This document shows positions 1 through 10,399 of a DNA stretch of 64,000 bases, piece by piece (positions within the stretch are counted from its first letter, which is position 1; every line of letters begins with the position of its first letter). The notes beneath the pieces were generated by a model. That model did no database searches, was not told the origin of the DNA, and worked only from the letters and a program-made list of their open reading frames with translations. The stretch lies in assembly GCF_002443255.2 (NCBI RefSeq), contig NW_019211459.1, positions 2,867,751 to 2,931,750 on the forward strand, given 5' to 3'. This DNA comes from Varroa destructor. Taxonomy: Eukaryota > Arthropoda > Arachnida > Mesostigmata > Varroidae. A program made the translations under genes and the position numbers.

Positions 1-174
1 TCTGGCAAATGTAATTGCATGAGATGATCTTGTTCCACCGGACAAAATCATCAATGTTCGGACGTAGTAGCGCTTCAGGCTTGAAGCAACCGCACTTTGT
101 CCTGACAGTGCAGGCTGGATTACCAGTGCGTAGAGGCATAATTTTGTGCCACCTTTTTCTGCCGTCGCCAGTTG
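1..174 (-). CDS. Candidate exon running off the window edge (same minus-strand gene)
   Basis: On the minus strand, an acceptor ending in TATCTAG at 175-176 opens a frame of 57 codons that reaches the window edge without a stop. The peptide is rich in Lys, Arg and Cys (it includes KCGCFKPEALL and DDFVRWNKI), unlike the disordered exon before it, and reads like a folded domain. It starts with two bases of a split codon. That matches a donor (GAC|GTAAAG) at 348-347 inside the preceding ORF, whose exon would end with one base. The intron would be 174 nt. The alternative is that the preceding exon simply runs to its stop at 233 and this is 3' sequence. Another frame here is also open, so the reading is tentative. 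No domain was recognised. Confidence 0.4.
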
Positions 175-232
175 CTAGATACATTTAGAGAGGTGCGGTA
201 CCATTGTTCTTGTTTTCGCTGTTGCCAATTTG

Positions 233-1380
233 TCATGAACTCGTGATAGCCATGCTATTCAACAATTCGGTTTTCTCAATGTTTACCGCAATACTTTTTC
301 TCAGAGATCGCGCAAAATCGGTCTCGCCTTCGTTTGTTTGATCTTTACGTCTACACGTCGACACGCTAGCAGCGTTACAGCCGATGCCAAAAAGGTCAGT
401 AGTTTCCGTCAACGATTCCTGACGGAATGATCTTTCTGTCTCGAAGGATTGCGCCGATGAGTCAGTGCTGTCGTAGAGCTTTGCATTGTCGATCACGCGG
501 CGACTGCCACAGATTTGCCCAGAATACCTGGTAACAATCAACGATTCATTGCTAAGCTTCTCCGAACTAATACTTTGACATTTCGTTGCCAATGGACGCT
601 TTAGTGATCCTTCTTCATCTGTCGGGGCTGAACAGCGTCGACTCCCAATGTCGGGATGCTGATGAGGGTTATAATAACTATTCTCAATATTATTGTTATT
701 CCTGCTGCTCGTATTGTTACTATTTTGAGTCGCGTACGCGGCGGTGACTGTAACTGTTTTCTGGCTTGGTATCTTAAAACTACCGTAGATATCACATTCT
801 GAATTTGGTACATATCGCTGTCGCTGTCGTCCACTGTTCCACGTGGATAAAGATGAATGGACGGCTAATTTAAGCGCTGGTCGTAGTTTACAATGTGGGC
901 CACTCGTGTTACACGCTGCTTCAACAACTGTTGATCGACGGCTTCTGGCGAACGCGGCCCCACCGTCCCTAAAACCCGATTGCCGCTGTCTCCCTTTAGA
1001 ATTCCGTAAGCTGCTTTTAAGGCTTATGCTATTCTTTTTGCCCGATGAGGCTTCCTGCAATTGGCGGTGTCTTCGGGCAGCGTTTGTCGCATTTGACACT
1101 GTCTGGTCAAGGCGCAGCTCAGCAACATGTGCTGGCCTGGCATCGCACCTTGATCCAATTGAGGTTTCCGTGTGATAACTTTGCAGAGTTCGCTCGATCA
1201 TATTCGAGTACTGATGATTTTCGTGTAGACTGTTGTTGTTATTGCTATCGCCTTCCTGAAAAAGTTGCCCTCGGATCATACGCAGCTCTTTTTGGGACTG
1301 AGAAGTTTGGCTTGCCGCTGATTCTGCAATACTTCCGCTTGACACTGAGTGCTGGCCTGTTTGCTGGAGCAACGTAACAC
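233..1380 (-). CDS. 3' exon of a Ser/Asn-rich unknown protein
   Basis: This is an open frame of about 380 codons on the minus strand. It begins after a strong acceptor (pyrimidine tract ending TATATTTTCAG at 1381-1383), and the first two bases complete a codon split by the intron. The encoded stretch is rich in Ser, Asn, Gln, Arg and Thr, with an asparagine run (DSNNNN near the start) and a second Asn cluster (SRNNNNIENS) in the middle, so it is probably disordered. No catalytic motif or membrane segment is visible. It joins in phase to the exon at 4569-5203, across a 3188-bp intron: that exon ends with one base and this one starts with two. The frame either ends at the TGA at 233-235 or leaves through a donor at 348 to the exon at 1-174. 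Function is unknown; possibly the tail of a signalling or scaffold protein. Confidence 0.72.
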
Positions 1381-1435
1381 CTGAAAATATACAGAAGCGT
1401 TATTGAAAAAAATCATTTTCACAAAGCTCAACGTC

Positions 1436-1517
1436 TAGCCGCTCTTAGCGGCTAAGACTATAGCCACTAGCCTCGTCGCCCCCTTAAACCTTTTCTCAGT
1501 TCCGCTAGTGGCTATAG
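1436..1517. repeat. Two inverted repeats inside the intron
   Basis: A perfect 8-bp hairpin with a 3-nt loop (arms 1436-1443 and 1447-1454, TAGCCGCT/AGCGGCTA) is followed by a perfect 14-bp inverted repeat (arms 1458-1471 and 1504-1517, CTATAGCCACTAGC and its complement, loop 32 nt). This lies just upstream of the acceptor of the exon ending at 1380 on the minus strand, so it would be transcribed as intron. It may be a remnant of a foldback element or a local RNA structure. Confidence 0.6.
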
Positions 1518-4500
1518 CCCATCCTAGATTTTACCGCGTCAAATTTTGGAACAGCGAATACGAATATCATATAGCGAAACAAATGGCAATTTTAACGAAA
1601 AAAATCCGCATTACGTCACTGATCTATATGCCAGCCGATTACTCCAGGTCTGCTTCTAATACGGAATTGTTACACGACGATGGGGAGCCGAGTGTACACA
1701 GGGGTACCTGTACGCTTGCTCAGCTGAATAACGAGATGCAGAAAATTTTTCAATATGAGGCGTAAATGTGTCTCCTATTGTTGTACGACACAAAGAAAGT
1801 TAAGTGGTAAAGCATGATAACCCCAGTGAGCGGACGATGCTCACTCATCCCGGCGCAGATACCAAAGCGTCTCCTCCGTCTGCAAAAGTGCTACCAACAT
1901 ACGTGTGAAAGACCATCTAGTTAAGATCTGAAGCTTTTACCATGGGCTTCGCGTTAAATGTAGTGCACGTGCTTATGTGCAATAAAACAAGAACGAGAAT
2001 CTAGCAAAATACATATTAAAAAAAAAAAAACAATTATATTTGTACGATTAAAACACAATACGGTTTCTGGCATATGGGCTACCTTTTCTAAGGAGTGAAT
2101 TTCTATATATATGGGCTATATAGGAGCTATAGGAGTATATTTCTATATATATAATATATATGGGCGCTTCTCTCTCGGTAGTGTTCATACCTACATAACA
2201 TTTCAATAAGTACGCGGGACTATTTACAATGTCTGTGTAATCCGGAGTTGTGTTTACACTACTCTGAATATTCCGTATTTTAACGTCCTTACGCGCTTAA
2301 GTAAACGTGTCTAAATTGAAAGTTGTTTTTCTATTGAGAAAGACTGTGTATAAATAAAAATAGATATATTCTTTTATGCGCTAAAAGTTTCGCCGTTTTC
2401 AATATGTTCTTCCTTTAGTTGGTAGACAACTTCTTCATACAAGGGTAACTGTGCATTAAGCGGCATTGGCAGGTGTGAGCTTATAGATTCAACCCTGACC
2501 TGCTAGCAGACTAAAAGACCCAAAAATCAAAACGGCAAAGATGTCCGAAAGGTGTAGAGTATATCTGGGCGACCCAATAGGCAATTGGCATTATCTTCTA
2601 TAAAACGGCTACTCATTGCTGTAGCAAAGACACAGGTGCATTAAAGACTGCTCTTTAAATTATTCTTATACGTTCTCAAGCTATTTTTTTCAGTTTTTTT
2701 TTATTCAAATTCCATTCAAGATGTCGCAGTTTGCTTGAAGTTTTCACGAAATATATAAGAACTCCCATGGAAACTGAATATCAATTTAAGGAAAAAGGGT
2801 TCACCCAGTGCGGAAACATTAGACAACAGCATCTCCATTCAACTTCCGACATAAGGCACTTTAGTTCGCCATGACGAGTTTGTTCTAACGAGAAGTGGCT
2901 TTCGTTTAGTACCAGGAGTAGCCATGCCCACCAAACAGCCAGCCAAGTTTTTTCACAACTTAAACGCATGACGTTGTATGTATATATATATATATATGTA
3001 GAGTTCCGAAGAAGTTTCCGGCTGATTTCGTCCTTCTCTCCTTGAGTCTGTGATCAGGTTCGGGCTGGCAAGTTATCGAACAATGAACACAACAATGTAC
3101 ATGGTTTGTTACGACGAAACTTTACAGTTTGAAATGGTGCTTACTTTTCTCGAAAAGCTACTATTGAGATAGGTAGTTCATCGGGGTGACGCTCTACAAT
3201 GGTCGCACAGTATGAATGACGCTTTATCGTTAGCACGGGAGCCACTGAGGGGATTGATCAAGAAATTCACACACATTAGCTCTTTCGCCATAGAATCAGG
3301 CCATGAACGCGACAAACCAATCGAACGAGTTACAGCATCGTTATGGTAAAAAGCAGTGTGGACGCCGATCGAACGGCCACAACATGGACAATCCGGTCTG
3401 ACGATGTATACTCCGCAACCTATTTTCAAAACAACAGATACACTGTTATTTTTACAACGATGGTATCATTCGGCCATTTTTCTTCGCAGTTACAACTAAT
3501 GACGAGCTCCATCAAGACATGCTGCGAACCTTTTCGTTAACCGAAATGAGAGAGCACTGGATGCGAACAGCCTTTGGTTTCGACAAGGTAAAACGTCTTG
3601 CCACGAAGCGCACGAAACAATCAGATTGATCTTTGCATCGTTAATTACGATGGTTCGTTTCGGTATGCGTCGATAACAGGGAGTGTCCGCTCTAGTCTTG
3701 TGATTTGACTTCTTAGGATTTTTTCTTGTGCGTTCATGCGAAGAACAGAAACGCTGCTGCCATTAAAAAATTACCGTTTTTTTTTTTACACTTCTGTGAA
3801 GTGATGTGAAACGGGCTCTTTCAGTGTAACTGCAATCGTAAATTTGGAGCTTTCTTCCGGCTCGAGCGCTTGCAAGGACGCTTCTGCCTTTCCGTACATT
3901 AAGCGGACTAGTAAATGTAATCTGCGAACCCATGTAGGCATCTTAGCTTCTTTTTATTAGCAACCATAAGTTTAATTGACCGTTCAATGGGAAACGACGA
4001 ACCAAATAAGACAACGCGCCTCGGCAGATCCGGCGCTCACCGATACTTACACTCCTGTGAGAACTTCATCAGCTCGTAGCCCGTTAACCATCCCCATCTC
4101 AAAGATCAAGCGGAGCATATCCAATATCTTTTTCTCCCGTTTGTACGCTTGTTATGGGGCTTGAACCTGCGGTTCTGTTGAGTATCTCAAACGTCGATTC
4201 TGGCGATTAATGTAGCCCATGAATATATCTATGTGGGCTGGTTAGTGTCATTGGACGTATGGTATTTAACGTGCGTGTTAATTATTGCAGTTATTGTCAG
4301 CTTATATATGGCCGCTGCGCCTATTTCTGCCCTTATCTATAGTTAATCATAGTAACTTTATTGACACACATGCTCATCTATGTACTGTACATTATGCATG
4401 TAAAGCAGTAAACTAAACGGCCTCTTGCGGACAGTCGAAGGTCAGCAAAAGTTAATAATCTCTTCATTCGTCTCACATGTCGACCACAGTTAGATACGAT

Positions 4501-4568
4501 CTGAACATCAAGTTCTCAGTGAAGTAATGTCGTTGATAATTTTCAAGATAGCGCTGTCACTAACTTAC
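1518..4568. other. Intron between two host exons; no gene seen
   Basis: AT-rich intron of the minus-strand gene. It holds poly-A (about 2019-2030), an imperfect TA/GG-containing repeat at 2100-2165 and a (TA)n run at 2980-2998. A plus-strand open frame at 1508-1765 has no ATG start and is antisense to the intron. I see no other coding signal. Confidence 0.5.
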
Positions 4569-5203
4569 CATTGGCTGTAACTAACGTATCTGGCCCCCTA
4601 CCGGCGAAGTGCAGTAGTCTCGCAGGTCGTCCGCAATGTGTGCCACTCAGCCTTAGCAGACTGCCAAAGCTACTATCGGCGTCGCTACTTCCACAACCTA
4701 ATCGCATTTCAGAAACACCACAGCTACCGCGCAGCTCCACCAAAGAGCAACTCGCTTTAACCCCCGCCATTCCGGCCCGGGTAAGACGTCGACCCGGCGG
4801 CCAGATTCGCGAATGAAGACCGTTCTGTTGTGCTTCTTGCTGGAGGTGCGTCGGCTGGGAACTTGGCGTATCCATTAATCGGAAGCTGCCGGCGTGATTG
4901 ATGCGAGGAATATATACCGCCTTATCAATATGGAGTGAAGAATAACGGCCGGTGCACACTCCCGTCAATTGAGGACAAGTTGTTTCAAATCTTAGTTGTT
5001 GACGCGGCAGTCGTGCGCTATTCGTCTGTAAGGTATCTGATTCGTTTTGCTTAAGGGCTGCACATTTCGTTTGAGATGCCATTGATGGATCGACGAGTAC
5101 TACTTCGTGAGATAACTGATCGGTTGTTCCTGAAGCATTCCCTCCGCCTTCCCGAAGGAGTTCCACCGAGCCCGCTCGTATCCTAATGCTATCATCAGGG
5201 CTG
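4569..5203 (-). CDS. Internal exon of the same unknown gene
   Basis: Minus-strand exon of 635 nt (one base, 211 codons, one base) without a stop. The acceptor is clean (a tract like GCTCTTTGTCTACTTTGGTTACAG), with a branch-like CTAAT upstream. The donor is ATG|GTAAGTTAG at 4568-4567. The peptide includes SPDDSIRIRAGSVELLREGG near the start and a Ser/Gly/Cys-rich second half (RLGCGSSDADSSFGSLLRL). Its end phase (one base) matches the start of the exon at 1380, and its start phase (one base) matches the end of the exon at 16568-16650. The acceptor is an AG-C-AG tandem (5205-5204 and 5202-5201), which could yield isoforms differing by one residue. No family was recognised. Confidence 0.7.
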
Positions 5204-8200
5204 CTGTAACCAAAGTAGACAAAGAGCCATTAGGTCAATCTAACGCCTAAGCGCTTATCAGTCTGACAACCGCAAACTCCTGTATACGTCTATTGTTAAG
5301 AATTGCGCTATAACTATCTCAAATACCAAAAAAAGTAGTCAGGCCACAAAGTGGTTCTATATGTAACTGTTAGCGAAAAGCGTTTCCACTTGCGACACAT
5401 AAGTTCTGCGCTACTTGAGAAGAAACTGTTTCAGGTAACGGGACCTACATTATTCTGCCTTGAAGTTTAAATTGCATGCAAATTTAGTATCGATAGTGTG
5501 TATATTAACGCAGCGGTAATTTCCTGGGTTATCACAGTACGGACCTGTGCCTACGTCTCATACTGTTACAATCGTCATCGCGCCTGTTTGCGCTGATATC
5601 CTCGCTGACGTTTGGAGTCTAGGAACGACAGCTGCTGTTGGACATCGGCGTGCCACCCGCCACCTGTCATCATTCGCCTCCCCTGCCCACATGGAGTCGC
5701 ATAGCCCGTTATGCACTTTAGGCCAATTGGCTTGGCGCCACCGAGTCTTTCTTTTGTATTAAGGATCCTCGTAGGCAACAGTTGGTCCTGGTCGAGTAAG
5801 CTAAATTAGCTGCCTAATAGTTGGTAAATGTCAACGTATCTAGCCGTCTATGACCCCCACCACTTTAACAGACGCATAGCTCTATACATCGCAGCCACTA
5901 AGATGAGCGCGCACGCGTAAAGTATCTGCATAAGCCTTACTACTGCAGTATTCGTATGTTAGCTCTCTTTCCACGGTTCACGTCCCCACTCATTGGTCCC
6001 ATTTCGTGTGGTTTAAAAGAAAAAATCTTGATGAATGATACTAACTAAACGACAATAATGGCAGCTGTAGTCGTCGCAGAAACTGCAATAATGCTGATGC
6101 TTAATGCTGACGCTGTCGCAGAAAGTAACTTGTCGGTGTACGCTGCAGATCAGAAGAGTGACTTACTCGTTCCCCTTCGTACATATTGGAACCCATCGAT
6201 CGAGAGCGACTGATCCGAAGCTTAGATCGTCAATATGCCAACAGGCGCTCGTTCATCGCCAGCGGAGACATATGTACCTCTTCTATCTATGCCTGCCAGC
6301 AACCGAATGAGGGGACACTTCAGAAAAGCGAAACGCAATAAAATAGAAGGAAAAACACACGGAAAGGTACATAGAAGGTGAAGCGAACATGAAGCGAATG
6401 AGTCCCATACGTCATTATCCAGATCGGAATCGGTGACCGGTTTCAATCCAGTGTGGAATAAGCGATAGCAAAATGGCAACGGCTACAACAAGAACAACGT
6501 TGTCGCGAATGGCGACGGTACCGCCACCGACCATGCTTACGAAAATGAAGGCACGAAAAAATTTCCACATAGCCGCTTTAATGTGTTACTCGTATTCAAT
6601 AGTAGCATGCGCACGTATGATGGCCCGCCAACAGATAGGCATGCACGCAAGAACGCTTCCCGTACGACACACGCACGCTCCTAAATGTCTCCTTTCGGCG
6701 TTATTGTGCTTGTTGTACGCTATGATGTGATTCTACTGTGCTTAAACTAGTTTCCTGTTTATCAGATAAATCGGGTGTATATTCTCCAATCGGACAGAGA
6801 ATGACGGTAGACAAAAGCGTACCCAGCTATGTAGCGTCAGCTAGAGAGCACACACCTGTACTATATAATAGCAGAATAGACGTTTTTGAAATGTTCAGTG
6901 TACGCTCAATGTCAATTTTCACTATTGCTTATCAGAGATCTTTAATAATTAATCATCGATCCAACGTATAATAGTTACTTTTATCGATAAATGTTCCTTG
7001 ATAGAAAATTGACCACACAGTTTTTGATTCGAGCCGGAACAGCAGGCCGTTTCCACGAAAGTTCGGCTGTTTTGCCAGTCCTTAATCTTGGCCTAAATAA
7101 AATCTAGTTAAAAATCCTATAGGATAGAGAAATGCTACTGGTTTTGTTGAAGTTCCTCTCCGCACCACTTGGTATATGTTGTATTTTCGCGGTTTAGTAC
7201 ACATAATTGCAAATAAGTGCTTCGGGCTTTATGTCCGTAAAGCATTGTTTACAACTGAATCCAATTAATCACACATAATTCTATAAATTCAATGAAAATA
7301 ATTAAAAAATTGCTGGACCAAACTCGGGACCGAACCGGTTTCGCCAATAGGAACCTACAAGAACAATTCTAATTGTGCTCGTTTTCCCGTGGTGCGTAAT
7401 ATCGATCATGTTATACTGGCAGCTTTGCAATTCTGCTTGCTTGTGAACTTCGATGGGAAAAAAACGAGGTACGATAGCTTCCATTTCAAGATAATGTTGT
7501 TTTTGATTTAGAGCGAAATATGAATCGCGGAACATTGGAATAGATAGATGAGAAATACCTGTGTGAAGCAAGGCTGACGTTGTTTCGGGGGTCTTCACTG
7601 TGTTTATTAGATGAAGAACAATACCCCTGCGATGAGCATATCATCGGGTCACATTCCTGAAACACAAATAGAAATGAAATTGCCTTTAAATCTGCTACTA
7701 CTACCAGTTCCCAAATGGGAACACTCTCAGATAGTGACTCGGAAAGTTAGTGACCTATGAAGCAGGAAGGACATAGCGCATATGTGGGGGGTGACTACAA
7801 ACGCCCGAGTCGCGCCACCGAAAAAAAAATAGACTTATTACAGTTAAGAAATTCTACGACTGCGTCAACTTTTCCCATGTCACACAGGCTTATGTCTCAT
7901 TTACTACCCGTTACTACAACGAAGTACATAATGAGCTAAAAGATTTTAAAGTTGCTTTTATAAAGAGAAAAGACATGCGGGGGCTGTGTGATATACGTGA
8001 GGGGTCAGTCGTTATGAAGCCATCGCTCTATTGTTGTCACTCGCCAGATGCCACAACTGGGTACAGATACACTCTCAGATTTAGTATGTCGTACGCGGGA
8101 GGTGCGAAAATAAGTTTGACGTGTTGTAGCATCACCATAATGTAGACAGCGAAAAAAGTACGTTTTAATTAGAAATCGCTAATTAGACCTTGATCACTAT

Positions 8201-9464
8201 TGAAATGAACCTTCCCGTCGGTAGCAGTAGAGAAAACTCTAACGAGCATAATGTATTTGTATCGCTTCATCGACGAAGTAGCTAGATTATTCTGTATACG
8301 CCCACTTTTCCTTTTCAAGAAGACTTTTCAATTTTGTTAAACTGGTGTACTGCAGGCGTTTGTCTATTGGCTGAGAAAATATTTGTACAGCGACAATCGC
8401 TAAACGCCAACCAAGCTGGCTTGGTTCTTCTCTCTGGGCCAGATCCTGTGAGGACCTGTTTCTTTTTCAGCAACAACAGTGCTTTGCGAATGAGCTTTCG
8501 CTGGCTATCTTTCAGCTAGCGCCTGCAACAACATCGCCGTTTTCCTGATTGTTTCATCGATGGTGGTAGCCAACTTCATTGACGCCGCCTGCCTCATGAA
8601 TGCACACGCTCGTTGAGTGGTTACCGAGAAGCCGCTGCAAGAAACGAAGTGGAGGAAAATTGATAAGTGTTGCCGCTAACATCAGCGGGCTCGATAAGTC
8701 CTGATTCTATAAAAAATGCTGGACGCTCATGCACTGCTAGAACACGTATCGTAAATTTGGTTGGTGAGTCTTATGCTTTGACCACACCGCTTGATTATCG
8801 TAACTGCCCGCGGCATGGATAGGGCGATTCCAGGCCCTATCCCTTTCGGCCTAAATAATCGCGCTAGTAGCGGTGAAAGCCTATGAAACATATAACACAA
8901 ATAAGCGGATCTTCGGCTAGTCTATTGTTAAGACGATACTGGTGTCGTATCGCAGAACGGTACCGTGGCGTGTGTCAGCTAGAGTCGATAAGGTTGATAG
9001 CATCTCCCTCGCTCGGGCCTGTCCTGGCCACGTATAGAGTCAGCTCGTTACACGTCTACTACACATATAAGTGCGACTGGCGAGCGTAGCCTCTGCTATG
9101 GGCGACAGTGGCAGAAATCAGAGAGACAAGAGCCAACAAGGCAACAAATACCTCTTATTTGACATCTCTGTTCGCAGAATGAGTCGCCTCTTCGCGCTAC
9201 TTCGAGGACTATTACAAAAGCGGTCAGAAGATGGTCGCTCGTAACCTTCGGCGGGGCGAACGAGAAACACTATCACATTTACCTTTTGATCCTAACCAGA
9301 TCTGTCTGTCGACTAGAATTTTAGAAAACAATTAATCTAAAACAATCTAATTTAATTTTATGTACATTTGTCATTTGGACGTCTGCACAATGACGCCTTT
9401 GGTTTTCACGAGCAACGTATAACTAACCGTATAGTATCACGTCGTTTGCCTTGCCAATACTGTC
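5204..9464. other. Long intron sequence with no supported gene
   Basis: Mixed AT-rich DNA inside the roughly 11.4-kb intron between the exons at 5203 and 16568. Short open frames occur on both strands. The longest is a minus-strand frame of about 98 codons at 7302-7598. It contains a short stretch at about 7551-7599 bounded by CACAG and CAG|GTATTT, but its phase does not fit the neighbouring exons. A 9-bp inverted repeat (GGATAGGGC and its complement, 8817-8842) is present. No RNA gene seen. Confidence 0.45.
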
Positions 9465-9484
9465 TTAACGTTACGTAACGTTAA
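9465..9484. repeat. Perfect 20-bp palindrome
   Basis: TTAACGTTACGTAACGTTAA is its own reverse complement over 20 bases, in AT-rich intron DNA. It could be a dimeric protein-binding site or chance. No transposon ends were recognised around it. Confidence 0.7.
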
Positions 9485-10399
9485 TATCTGTAATATTACG
9501 CTAGCTAATAGATACACGAGTGTTCAAGCGTTCGTTTTAGCTGAGATTGACATATGGCATAATGTACCGATGGAATACATCCACACAAGCCTGTACGCGC
9601 AGCCACTCCTCCTCGAGAAGAAAGACGGCTTAGGGTTCATACGAGTCAGGTAGAAGACCTTGGCTGAAACGGAGAACCAACGTAAACAACTGTTCATATC
9701 TCTGTTCAAATATAGGTGCTACCTGTTTAAACTAGGAATTTTTAGGACCTGACGAAAGGAATCTATAGTGCCCGTACTTATCCGTCAATACTATCACATA
9801 CGCAGGAGCAGCTATATTGGACATCGCTACAGGCATCTCGGTGGTGACTGTAGTCATGCTTAGAGTGCCAAATTTTTTTTATGCTGCATAGAGCAAAACC
9901 TTCCAGACTTCTCACACTTTAAGTTAGAGGTAAGGTAAGGCTCGCTAAGCCATCTAGATAAGAATTACAGATACGTCTAAACATTAATCCTACTACATAA
10001 ACGACTGTGACGCTGACAAAGCTTCGTTTAACTTGATGTCAGCAATTTACAGGGCAACATCTATGAGGTTGATTGCAGTTTAACCTGACTAGCTCAAACC
10101 AGATAACTTATCGCATTAATTGAGGTTGCTTCAATCCTTAGGCAAGTATTATCTCAATACAAATATATCTAAGTATAATCAGATCAAGCGACTGAAATAA
10201 TCACTCAATTAATTACAGTTACCTGTTAGCAATAAGTGCAATAATAACTCTGTTCGAACCGAATGACCCTTCATTAGCAACTTATGTAAATCGTTTCTAT
10301 AGTGAGGGTATAAAAAAGCAAGAGATATGGCGGCTTGCCTACTTGTTCTCTCAGTGACGGGCAGAAATACTCGCGTTAGGTTGGTTCGAGTGTACGAAT

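Noticed and set aside
1508..1765. Plus-strand open frame inside the first intron
   Set aside because: It lacks an ATG at its start, is antisense to the supported gene and has no partner exon.
9491..9499. TAATATTAC, identical to a viral origin nonanucleotide
   Set aside because: No stem flanks it and no viral gene lies within 29 kb; a nine-base AT-rich word is expected by chance.
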